The position numbers and the translations under genes are program-made. This document shows, piece by piece, positions 42,615 through 49,363 of a stretch of 60,193 nt of DNA. The stretch is from a virus, in IMG/VR virus record IMGVR_UViG_3300033148_003082, positions 1-60,193 of that record; one strand, given 5' to 3'. Within the stretch, counting starts at the first letter, position 1. Each line of letters starts with the position of its first letter. The notes below the pieces were generated by a model, which was given only the letters and a program-made list of their open reading frames with translations, ran no database searches and was not told where the DNA came from.

Positions 42615-42624
42615 TTGTCACTCC

Positions 42625-42804
42625 TTATGAAGTAAAATATATAGTAAACGCAACAAATCCAGTTGCTATCGCGAAGAAGAACGGTAGCAGCCTATATAGT
42701 ATGAAACTAAGCACATTCTTTGTGCTCATAAATGTAGCAAAGAACAATAAAAAGATACAGGACATACAATTTATCCACATAATCACGTTCAGGTTTACAT
42801 TCAT
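42625..42804 (-). CDS. Small membrane protein (59 residues)
   Basis: Found by reading the gap. MNVNLNVIMWINCMSCIFLL, with two hydrophobic spans (second PFFFAIATGFVAFTIYF). AAAGGAGTGAC precedes the ATG at 42804. Confidence 0.55.
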   Translation of the reverse strand: MNVNLNVIMWINCMSCIFLLFFATFMSTKNVLSFILYRLLPFFFAIATGFVAFTIYFTS

Positions 42805-42807
42805 TTG

Positions 42808-42939
42808 TCACTCCTTTTGATGAGCGTCTAAAATTTCAGATAACCTTTCTTCAAATAGGTTTTCGTAAAACCAATATGGGTCGGCATGTTCCATCATTTC
42901 GTTTACTAGCGCATTGATCCATTCTTTTAATTCGTCCAT
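42808..42939 (-). CDS. Small acidic protein (43 residues)
   Basis: Found by reading the gap. MDELKEWINALVNEMMEHA and ending LDAHQKE. AAGGAGTGAT precedes the ATG. Helical. Function unknown. Confidence 0.5.
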   Translation of the reverse strand: MDELKEWINALVNEMMEHADPYWFYENLFEERLSEILDAHQKE

Positions 42940-43013
42940 TTATCACTCCTTGATTTGTTAATTATTTTCAAAAATTTACCAGTAAATCGAATTATTGGCA
43001 AATCTACAGTCAG

Positions 43014-43886
43014 CTATGACTCGATTTGTTCCTTGTACCATTCGGGAAAGCCTCTAGTTAATCCCTTGATAATTTTCTTTGATTCTTTTTTGTATAGCAT
43101 TTCCTTAATGTCCTCCCCGTGTTCCCGTTTAATGTCAATGTTCAACTCTTTCATTAGTTTGCCAATATCTTTTGGCTCGTGTTCAAGTTCTCCAGCTTCT
43201 GCTAAATGTTGTACCGCTTTCTGCCAAATCGCTTCACGGTTAAAATGCCCGACAATATATTCAATGGTGCCGGGATTTCTTTGTTTCCAATCTTTGCCGT
43301 GTTTCTCTTGAAAATCAGGATTTACGTACTTTGCCATCATTACTTTATCTCTAATATACTTGTCATAATTTTTGATGACAACTCCCTCAATTAATATACC
43401 GCCAAGAATAGAAGGTATTTGCAAAAGATTTTCTAACAAGTCAATCGTTACGCTTTTGCCTTCCCCTTCCCATAAGACGGGAGCACAATCACAACCAATT
43501 GTTTGCGCCTCGAATTGCACGTTTGTGGGGGAAAGATAATTTGTGTTTCCTGTATCAATGTCAAAAAGCACTATATAACCCGCGGGGGTGCGGTGATAAT
43601 GAAGTGTATTGTGCTTTGGTTTTGATAAAAATTCTCCCCTATATGTCCAATCCTCTTTTAGATATTTCTGAACAGATTTTAAGTGATCGACCGCAAGCTG
43701 AAAAATACCTGGGCTGTCTAGATCCAATTGCTGATTACGGGACCGAATAGATAACTCTCCGCTATATACTCCGAAAGAAATTTGGGACCCGTCAATTTTT
43801 TCGTGAATGACAACATTACCATCCAGCACATCTTGTACCAATCTGTGCCCAAACACTTTAGGACTTGAATAAGAACGAATGTTCAT
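43014..43886 (-). CDS. ATP-dependent RNA ligase (Rnl family)
   Basis: 290 residues. The adenylated Lys is Lys30 in VIHEKIDGS (motif KxDG). Motif III-like YIVLFDIDTG, motif IV ILIEGVVIKNYDK and motif V VMMAKYVNPDF follow in order. The C-terminal third is helical and may bind the RNA. It seals nicked RNA, typically tRNAs cut by host nucleases, and lies in the same operon as rtcB. Confidence 0.88.
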   Translation of the reverse strand: MNIRSYSSPKVFGHRLVQDVLDGNVVIHEKIDGSQISFGVYSGELSIRSRNQQLDLDSPGIFQLAVDHLKSVQKYLKEDWTYRGEFLSKPKHNTLHYHRTPAGYIVLFDIDTGNTNYLSPTNVQFEAQTIGCDCAPVLWEGEGKSVTIDLLENLLQIPSILGGILIEGVVIKNYDKYIRDKVMMAKYVNPDFQEKHGKDWKQRNPGTIEYIVGHFNREAIWQKAVQHLAEAGELEHEPKDIGKLMKELNIDIKREHGEDIKEMLYKKESKKIIKGLTRGFPEWYKEQIES

Positions 43887-43897
43887 TTAATTTCCTT

Positions 43898-44242
43898 TTA
43901 CGTAATCCTAAAAGTTATATAGCTTTTAGTTTGGTCAACTATTTGTCTATATCTGGCAGAGACCATCCATTCGCCTTCGTGTTCAAAAGCATCTGCTGCT
44001 TTGTGTAATGCCCCCCACTCTCCCTCATTGAGTGATTTTGTACTAAGCCCTTCGATTTCTGTTTCAACTTGCCGAAACCATGTATATAAGATTAGGCGTC
44101 TCATACTGTCCGATCCGGCTAGTTTGTTTAGGTGTCCAATCAGGGCACCCTTTGCTCCTCGCGAAAGAGGATCCCCGTCCCATTTTGCCGCATCTCTTCG
44201 CAACCTGGTTTTTATTCTTTCAATTGTTTCTATATTTGTCAT
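43898..44242 (-). CDS. Hypothetical protein upstream of the RNA ligase
   Basis: 114 residues, helical (TIERIKTRLRRDAAKWDGDP, EWGALHKAADAFEHEGEW). No family recognised. First sizeable gene after the leftward promoter at 44369. Confidence 0.55.
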   Translation of the reverse strand: MTNIETIERIKTRLRRDAAKWDGDPLSRGAKGALIGHLNKLAGSDSMRRLILYTWFRQVETEIEGLSTKSLNEGEWGALHKAADAFEHEGEWMVSARYRQIVDQTKSYITFRIT

Positions 44243-44243
44243 T

Positions 44244-44345
44244 TTACATAATCCTTATGAATTTAAAAATAGGATAGAAGAAAATCGCTAAAAAAAACAG
44301 AGCTAGGGGTAAGATACAGATTAGGCTAACAAGTATTTCTATCAT
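44244..44345 (-). CDS. 33-residue membrane peptide
   Basis: MIEILVSLICILPLALFFLA then IFFYPIFKFIRIM, a single span. AAAGGAGAC precedes the ATG. It is the first gene of the RNA-repair operon. Confidence 0.5.
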   Translation of the reverse strand: MIEILVSLICILPLALFFLAIFFYPIFKFIRIM

Positions 44346-44368
44346 ATAAGTCTCCTTTACTTTTTCCA

Positions 44369-44396
44369 AGTATACCACAAATTAGATAATACACAA
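44369..44396 (-). promoter_or_regulatory. Leftward promoter for the RNA-repair operon
   Basis: TTGTGT (44396-44391), 16-base spacer, TATACT (44374-44369). Confidence 0.5.
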
Positions 44397-44415
44397 GACA
44401 TAACATCAAATATTT

Positions 44416-44549
44416 AGGGGTATCCTCCCAATGGTGGTTGCAAATATTACATTTGTATTGTCAACGATTGCCTCTAACGTTGCGGGTGATTTTTAGGGGT
44501 ATCGGAAAAATCGCGTTATTTCTAGGGGTATCGGTATTGAGGGGTTCCG
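44416..44549 (+). repeat. Short iterated repeats AGGGGTATCGG
   Basis: AGGGGTATC at 44416, AGGGGTATCGG at 44495 and 44524, a degenerate GAGGGGTTCCG at 44539 and AGGGTATCGG at 44949. The gap from 44397 to 44707 holds no supported gene. The repeats and a 24-bp element make it a candidate control or replication region. Confidence 0.55.
44449..44472 (+). repeat. Interspersed 24-bp element, copy 5 of 5
   Basis: Core TTTGTATTGTCAACGATTGCC. It lies among the AGGGGTATCGG repeats, about 50 bases upstream of the leftward promoter at 44369. Confidence 0.75.
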
Positions 44550-44565
44550 TTAAAGGTTGCTGGAC
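44550..44565 (+). repeat. Direct repeat of the 3' end of the gene at 45006
   Basis: TTAAAGGTTGCTGGAC is identical at 45006-45021, where it is the last five codons and stop of a minus-strand gene. Here it stands alone, so it is probably the trace of a duplicated and lost paralogue. Confidence 0.5.
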
Positions 44566-44707
44566 ACTTTTCGGGAATGGCAAAACGTTGCGACCAAGAT
44601 CCCTGATTTTAAGTTTTGCGCATGAATACCATCTCATGTTTTTTGTCATAGTTCACCCTTTTTTCCCAGGCGCGTTAAATCGGTCCTTGCCTCTGACGAG
44701 GACCAAG

Positions 44708-44914
44708 TTAGATCGATTTGTAAAGAAGGTCAATCCAATCCATAGCGGCTTGGGTTGAAAGTTCCTTCGTCGCTGGTAGGCCTTCGGTTATTGCTTTATC
44801 GTAGGTGTCGAATAAGGTATCCCCGTTTTTGTTCTTGACCTTCGATCTCCAGCAGTCACCTTCAACAGGGGTTGTGACAACAAGGAATTTTTTGTAAGGT
44901 TTCTGGTTGTGCAT
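44708..44914 (-). CDS. Small protein of a tandem paralogue family
   Basis: 68 residues from the ATG at 44914 (after GGAGGT). CWRSKVKNKNGDTLFDTY resembles the hairpins in the next two genes (FRATDKNGNEYDTQ and VKVTDSKGCSQYP). Function unknown. Confidence 0.5.
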   Translation of the reverse strand: MHNQKPYKKFLVVTTPVEGDCWRSKVKNKNGDTLFDTYDKAITEGLPATKELSTQAAMDWIDLLYKSI

Positions 44915-45005
44915 AATTACCTCCAATATAATTTGAACAAATTTTTACAGGGTATCGGTTTTTTTAGTGAAGATTATTTTTTACTGCTGCACCTCCTAGA
45001 AGTGC

Positions 45006-45227
45006 TTAAAGGTTGCTGGACTTTTCTACATCTTCTTGTGTCCAACTGCCTACGTATTGAGTAAGTGTAAACAGTGGTGGTGTATCTGGTACCTCTTGCG
45101 TGTCATACTCATTGCCGTTTTTGTCGGTTGCTCGGAACCACCAACCGGCCCGGTCCTTGTATTTAAACCCATGCCATACATCACCATTCTTAAATCTACC
45201 ATCTGGTGTCATTTGTTTTGTCTCCAT
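45006..45227 (-). CDS. Small protein of a tandem paralogue family
   Basis: 73 residues, WHGFKYKDRAGWWFRATDKN in the core. CAGGAGGTTATCAAATG provides the site and start. Related to its neighbours by the DKNG hairpin. Function unknown. Confidence 0.55.
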   Translation of the reverse strand: METKQMTPDGRFKNGDVWHGFKYKDRAGWWFRATDKNGNEYDTQEVPDTPPLFTLTQYVGSWTQEDVEKSSNL

Positions 45228-45258
45228 TTGATAACCTCCTGGTATGTAAAGTTAATGG

Positions 45259-45492
45259 TTACTTTTTTACAAGGGCACGCCTGAATTGACGGCCCAGCAG
45301 GTCGTAAGCTTTCCTCACTTGTTCTATCTGCCCTATGGTTAGCAGCTCTTCGTTAACGTAACCAATGCTTCCATCCTGATACAGGGCCGGGTATTGACTG
45401 CACCCTTTGCTATCGGTAACTTTGACGTATAGGTGAGTTCCTGAATATAATATATCTACATTTTCACTGATGCGTATTTCCTGACTTTCCAT
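45259..45492 (-). CDS. Small protein of a tandem paralogue family
   Basis: 77 residues from the ATG at 45492 (CAGGAGGTTGTCAG before it). HLYVKVTDSKGCSQYP in the core, a helical C-terminus with Arg/Lys. Function unknown. Confidence 0.5.
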   Translation of the reverse strand: MESQEIRISENVDILYSGTHLYVKVTDSKGCSQYPALYQDGSIGYVNEELLTIGQIEQVRKAYDLLGRQFRRALVKK

Positions 45493-45515
45493 CTGACAAC
45501 CTCCTGGTGATATGA

Positions 45516-45674
45516 TTAATGCGGTACGCATAGGGTAAACGGACCGCAGTTATGATAACTATAATATGGATCTGAAAGACATAAACTAACTATCCCAGGT
45601 TTACACCAACTGAATGGATAGATGGATAACAATAAGCCTTTCCATAATTTGACTGTAAAATAATAATCACTCAT
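45516..45674 (-). CDS. Small hypothetical protein (52 residues)
   Basis: Found by reading the gap. MSDYYFTVKLWKGLLLSIYP, then Cys-rich (SYHNCGPFTLCVPH). AAAGGTTATCAAATG as site and start. A CCCGTG/CACGGG hairpin lies just upstream at about 45688-45708. Confidence 0.4.
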   Translation of the reverse strand: MSDYYFTVKLWKGLLLSIYPFSWCKPGIVSLCLSDPYYSYHNCGPFTLCVPH

Positions 45675-45737
45675 TTGATAACCTTTACCCGTGTATAATC
45701 CCCACGGGCAGGGAATGGACTAATTGACAGGATGATC

Positions 45738-46223
45738 TTATTCTTTTTCGGTATCCGTGTGGGTTGGCAAGTGCATCGGCATAATAATGGCCATAGCATC
45801 CGATCCGGGACAGGTTACCTTAACTGGTCTATTTGCAGCAGTAAACGATAATACAACCGCTTTATTGCCGGGCATGGTTTTTAAATCAGCTAATAACTTT
45901 TTATCAATCGCGATTTTAAACACTGGCTCATCTGTGGGGATAATTATCTTGTAATCAGGGAATGTACCAGGGACCTCTTCAATTTCCTGGATCTGCGGCT
46001 TGACCGTAATAGTACTAACCGGTTTAATAACCTTATCGTCATAATCATATAAGGCGGCCGGAGTCTCAATACTGTGTATTCTAAATCCATCGCATCCAAT
46101 AGTTTTTTTGCTATCAATAAATAACCCATTGAGTATAGGCCGTGCCTGATCCTTGCTAGCTGCTATCTGACACCATTTGACCTCTTTACACTCTTCTTTA
46201 GATTCTAATTTGAAAGTATTCAT
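45738..46223 (-). CDS. Minimal sliding-clamp-like (DnaN C-terminal) protein
   Basis: 161 residues. The phrases IAASKDQARPILNGLFID and TIGCDGFRIHS match the middle domain of DnaN, and FPDYKIIIPTDEPVFKI then IDKKLLADLK and AMAIIMPMH match the third domain. The first domain is missing and the whole is under half the usual 370 residues, so a ring would need more subunits, or it may act as a decoy. AAAGGAG precedes the ATG. Confidence 0.6.
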   Translation of the reverse strand: MNTFKLESKEECKEVKWCQIAASKDQARPILNGLFIDSKKTIGCDGFRIHSIETPAALYDYDDKVIKPVSTITVKPQIQEIEEVPGTFPDYKIIIPTDEPVFKIAIDKKLLADLKTMPGNKAVVLSFTAANRPVKVTCPGSDAMAIIMPMHLPTHTDTEKE

Positions 46224-46255
46224 CGTATAATCTCCTTTAGAATATTTTTATTTAT

Positions 46256-46540
46256 TTATATTACGATAGAATCATATACTAACTTAGGCACGCCTATGCC
46301 TCGTTCGTCAAACCAGAGGGTATAATAAGTGACAGGGTTCTTAAGTTCCCTATACTCCAATTGGATCCGCTTACTGGTATGGGTTTTTACATAAGCGGAT
46401 TTATTAGTCAATCCAGCACTCTCTATATGATCCTGGAGGGTTGATACTGATCCGTTGCTCCAGCGGTATTGTTTATTCAGCTGCTTTCTTAATCTACCCT
46501 TGTTTAAATCAGAAAATTCAGCGGTGTCATATATAACCAT
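46256..46540 (-). CDS. Hypothetical protein
   Basis: 94 residues from the ATG at 46540 (GGAGGAGAC before it). MVIYDTAEFSDLNKGRLRKQ, then YKTHTSKR-like basic stretch and TYYTLWFDERGIG. No family recognised. Confidence 0.5.
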   Translation of the reverse strand: MVIYDTAEFSDLNKGRLRKQLNKQYRWSNGSVSTLQDHIESAGLTNKSAYVKTHTSKRIQLEYRELKNPVTYYTLWFDERGIGVPKLVYDSIVI

Positions 46541-46589
46541 AATAGTCTCCTCCGCGTGTAACATGCGCGGCCCGTATATAAGACTCAAT

Positions 46590-46793
46590 TCACCATCCGT
46601 ATATTTTAGGCTTATCTGCCGTGATAGTGAAAATAAAGCCTTGACCATCCTCTTTAACCGTAAAGGGATAACTGCCGCTATATCCCCAGTAGTCTCTTAA
46701 CTTTTCACACTCAGCCCTATCACATAACTTCCCTTTGCGACACTCTTCAAATTCAGCTTTGAGAGTATTTATTTTAGGTCCAGACTCTATCAT
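46590..46793 (-). CDS. Small hypothetical protein
   Basis: 67 residues. EECRKGKLCDRAECEKLR has three Cys; then a beta hairpin (GQGFIFTITADKPKIYGW). GGAGGT precedes the ATG. Confidence 0.5.
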   Translation of the reverse strand: MIESGPKINTLKAEFEECRKGKLCDRAECEKLRDYWGYSGSYPFTVKEDGQGFIFTITADKPKIYGW

Positions 46794-46832
46794 GTAAACC
46801 TCCGATTATTTATAATGATTATTGGATCTGCC

Positions 46833-47162
46833 TTAGTCCTCTTCCTCCTCCCTCAGCTCTTCCAGGATATCATCTAATTCACCGTGAAGGTGATTGCTAA
46901 CAGCCTCATATATGTTGGCTGCAATGATATTAACGGCTGTAGGTTCACCGTCAAAGGCCGGGCCAAGTTCCGGAACCTCAGTCGCTAAGTCAAGATTGTT
47001 AGCGCCATATTGGGCAAGGTCATAATAGTAAACCGGAACGCTTCCATCTGCTACTTCTGCAATGTAGTCGTATGGGTCCTGAGTATCAAGCAAATCATAC
47101 TCAGTTTTGAGGGTATCTCTAGCTTCTTCTAACAAATCACACATTCTATAGTTGGTGTTCAT
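46833..47162 (-). CDS. Acidic hypothetical protein
   Basis: 109 residues, strongly acidic C-terminus (DDILEELREEEED). GGAGGTAATAAAATG provides site and start. An acidic small protein in an accessory block may mimic DNA, but no evidence beyond charge is seen. Confidence 0.55.
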   Translation of the reverse strand: MNTNYRMCDLLEEARDTLKTEYDLLDTQDPYDYIAEVADGSVPVYYYDLAQYGANNLDLATEVPELGPAFDGEPTAVNIIAANIYEAVSNHLHGELDDILEELREEEED

Positions 47163-47261
47163 TTTATTACCTCCGATATTCTAATAATCAATCTTTAGAT
47201 TTAATACCAGCTATCGATCTCACGCATTGCAGCCGATACGGCATAATTCGGGTGATGATAA

Positions 47262-47441
47262 TTACCAATCAATGACAACTTCAAGGTTGGTGATTTCAGC
47301 GCCATTGAGTGCTCCTTCAACAACTTTTTCAAGGAGCGCATCAAGCCAAAGATTCTCGATCTTTTCTGAGAGTATGCCGAGTTCAACATCTGTTAAGGGG
47401 TCGATTGTACTTAGCCGTATTTTGTACTCCGCCATCAACAT
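47262..47441 (-). CDS. Small hypothetical protein (59 residues)
   Basis: MLMAEYKIRLSTIDPLTDVE, then LEKVVEGALNGAEITNLEVV. Ribosome site CAGGAGG 6 bases before the ATG at 47441. The overlapping 62-codon frame is a shadow. Confidence 0.6.
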   Translation of the reverse strand: MLMAEYKIRLSTIDPLTDVELGILSEKIENLWLDALLEKVVEGALNGAEITNLEVVIDW

Positions 47442-47456
47442 GTTATGCCTCCTGTA

Positions 47457-47633
47457 TTATGATTTATTGTTTTCCTGAATCTTTAGCTTCAAAAACTCAG
47501 CATGTCTAGTAACCTTCTCAGCGTCTTTATCTTTTCCACTCTCAATATATAACTCAGCTATCCGTTCCACTACCTTATGGGTAGCTTTCAGCCTCCGATC
47601 CTCTACTACATGTGACATTGCCAATTTACTCAT
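47457..47633 (-). CDS. Small helical protein (58 residues)
   Basis: Found by reading the gap. MSKLAMSHVVEDRRLKATHK, charged. TTGGAG precedes the ATG at 47633. Continues into the next gene with a short gap. Confidence 0.55.
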   Translation of the reverse strand: MSKLAMSHVVEDRRLKATHKVVERIAELYIESGKDKDAEKVTRHAEFLKLKIQENNKS

Positions 47634-47650
47634 TTATTCAGTCTCCAATA

Positions 47651-47854
47651 CTACACTAACAGAATATTTAATCTTCGGCATTCCTGCATAGCCTTTTTTT
47701 CACTGTCATACGTATTGATTGTTTCACCCGTAAAGTTAGTTCGAATGCCAGTGTGAGGGTTGATATCTCCGCGTCCATCACTGTGTAATGTAGTAAGGGA
47801 TAAGACATATTGCTCGTTTTCTTTATATACTCCGTAAAATTGCTTATTCATCAT
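47651..47854 (-). CDS. Small hypothetical protein
   Basis: 67 residues. QFYGVYKENEQYVLSLTTLH, a beta-rich small domain. AGGAGG before two ATGs (47854, 47851). Confidence 0.5.
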   Translation of the reverse strand: MMNKQFYGVYKENEQYVLSLTTLHSDGRGDINPHTGIRTNFTGETINTYDSEKKAMQECRRLNILLV

Positions 47855-47953
47855 TTGCCTCCTATCTAATCTTGATTATGCCTTCATTATACAAAATTCA
47901 GATAGTAATAACACATAACAAATGTCACATTTTTATATGACTTTCCTCACCCA

Positions 47954-48187
47954 TTATATTAACCCTATTAATACCCTGTAATACTCGATCTGATAACCCG
48001 CGTCCTGGATTGTTTCAGGGAACCCAGCTGTATACCCTCCCATTAGTAACATTGCCAGGCGTCTGAGTTTACAGGCTATCTGTAATTGCTGCAATTCTAT
48101 TATTTGCTTGATCTTGGATATTTGACGGGCTAGATATTCCCTCATATTGATATATTCCCTTATCTTGATTATTTGTTCAGGTGTCAT
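47954..48187 (-). CDS. Small hypothetical helical protein
   Basis: 77 residues. IIKIREYINMREYLARQISK, then a hydrophobic stretch. AAGGAG before the ATG. First gene after the region with SOS boxes. Confidence 0.5.
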   Translation of the reverse strand: MTPEQIIKIREYINMREYLARQISKIKQIIELQQLQIACKLRRLAMLLMGGYTAGFPETIQDAGYQIEYYRVLIGLI

Positions 48188-48364
48188 TTGCTTAGTCTCC
48201 TTGTAACGGGCTTGTTTATATGTGTTTGCTTGAATTATTTTTCAAGCCGTGCTATATAGTCAAGTAAGATTAAATTTATATGGCTATTGACCCCTCGTCC
48301 TCGCGCTCTTTTTTTTGTTCTACTTTTTCAATCCCGGCCGGGGGGGGCGCCGGGCTTGGTACTA

Positions 48365-48405
48365 GAACGTTTGTTCTAATAAACCGGGCAGTAGAACGCT
48401 TGTTC
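48365..48405. promoter_or_regulatory. Two tandem SOS (LexA/DinR) boxes
   Basis: GAACGTTTGTTC at 48365-48376 and GAACGCTTGTTC at 48394-48405, both GAAC-N4-GTTC, 29 bases apart centre to centre. They lie in the 254-base gap between two leftward genes. The gap also has a GC-rich hairpin CCCGGC/GCCGGG around 48330-48355. It suggests that downstream genes respond to DNA damage through the host LexA. Confidence 0.55.
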
Positions 48406-48441
48406 TGCCTATGGTTGCGATAAATGTAATTATCACAAGCA

Positions 48442-48681
48442 TTAATTTTCACAATGTCCTTTAGAATCGCCTATTGTTGCGATAATGTTATACTTCGTTG
48501 GACGGATTGTAACCATTTGACACTGATTCAAGGGTATTTGCGATAATATTTGTAATAGTGCTGCAATAATCCCGGATCTGCCTGGATAGTGTCGTTTATC
48601 AAGTATTACCCGTGCCTGCCCTGGTCGACCGCGACCGATCATAATAATAGACTTGCCTTGATCTTGATTTGTAGCACTCAT
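48442..48681 (-). CDS. Small hypothetical protein
   Basis: 79 residues. IIMIGRGRPGQARVILDKRH, basic; ends HCEN. GGGGATAAC before the ATG. No family recognised. Confidence 0.4.
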   Translation of the reverse strand: MSATNQDQGKSIIMIGRGRPGQARVILDKRHYPGRSGIIAALLQILSQIPLNQCQMVTIRPTKYNIIATIGDSKGHCEN

Positions 48682-48694
48682 GTTATCCCCTGCC

Positions 48695-48853
48695 CTACGC
48701 TAGACTGGCCCTGGTCAATCCTACCAACCAGATGACTAATAACCCAACTAATAGATAGGCTCCCAGCTGTGCGCTCTCTAGGCTTGGGACCTGTAATCTA
48801 GGGGCTAGCTCAGGTAGTGATAGTGCTGCGATAAACTCGTATATCTGACCCAT
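48695..48853 (-). CDS. Small membrane protein (52 residues)
   Basis: The ATG at 48853 follows CGGAGG. A C-terminal span LGAYLLVGLLVIWLVGL. First gene of the leftward accessory block. Confidence 0.5.
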   Translation of the reverse strand: MGQIYEFIAALSLPELAPRLQVPSLESAQLGAYLLVGLLVIWLVGLTRASLA

Positions 48854-48884
48854 TGTAACCTCCGATCTAGTCTGTTCTACCTGT

Positions 48885-48912
48885 AATGTATCATACAATT
48901 GTATTATGTCAA
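48885..48912 (-). promoter_or_regulatory. Leftward promoter overlapping a palindromic operator
   Basis: TTGACA (48912-48907), 16-base spacer, TACATT (48890-48885). A 12-base perfect palindrome, ATACAATTGTAT (48893-48904), lies in the spacer, a good place for a repressor. The 276 bases from 48854 to 49129 hold this, a rightward promoter and no gene. Confidence 0.5.
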
Positions 48913-49075
48913 GCGGTTAGTAAGGGCAAATTCTAACAGATTTGTTAGGTGATACGCGGCTGATCCCAGCCTCCAGGGAGCTGATACCGGCCGGCTGCCC
49001 CCGTTTCGTGTAGGAAAATTTTTAGTATGTAACATCGCCTCCCATAAATTTTCCAAAATTCGTCAAAATTCACTC

Positions 49076-49103
49076 TTGCATTATGGTTATTTTGTAGTAC
49101 AAT
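49076..49103 (+). promoter_or_regulatory. Rightward promoter for the methyltransferase operon
   Basis: TTGCAT, 16-base spacer, TACAAT, followed by AAAGGAG and the ATG at 49130. Confidence 0.5.
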
Positions 49104-49129
49104 GAAGTCAGAACATGGAAAGGAGACCA

Positions 49130-49363
49130 ATGAAAGAAAGCGTTTTATCAGAACTTCTCAGGATTGAGCATGAGTTTGACGTTAAGGTACTTTATGCTTG
49201 CGAGGCAGGAAGTAGAGCCTGGGGATTTCCTTCCATTGATAGTGATTTAGATGTTAGATTTCTTTACATAAATAGACCTGAGTGGTATTTGTCGATTGTT
49301 CAAGAACGAGACGTGATAGAAATGCCAATTTGTCATAACCTGGATATAAATTGGTGGGATTGA
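49130..49363 (+). CDS. Truncated RlaP-like nucleotidyltransferase
   Basis: 77 residues. YACEAGSRAWGFPSIDSDLD then VRFLYINRPEWYLS match the catalytic start of the DUF/RlaP nucleotidyltransferases (GS-x-A-x-G-x2-S-x-D-S-D-x-D). Full-length relatives have about 240-270 residues, so this keeps only the active-site domain. AAAGGAG before the ATG; TGATG couples it to the methyltransferase. Confidence 0.7.
   Translation: MKESVLSELLRIEHEFDVKVLYACEAGSRAWGFPSIDSDLDVRFLYINRPEWYLSIVQERDVIEMPICHNLDINWWD

Noticed and set aside
42771-42779. Perfect DnaA-box match TTATCCACA
   Set aside because: A single copy inside a small coding gene, with no cluster, AT-rich unwinding element or nearby origin signal.
44416-44958. 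CRISPR array or tandem satellite
   Set aside because: The repeats are only 11 bases, with irregular spacing and no cas genes; they are better read as protein-binding boxes.
47201-47389. 62-codon frame on the minus strand
   Set aside because: Replaced by the 59-codon gene at 47262-47441, which has AGGAGG and a more protein-like composition.
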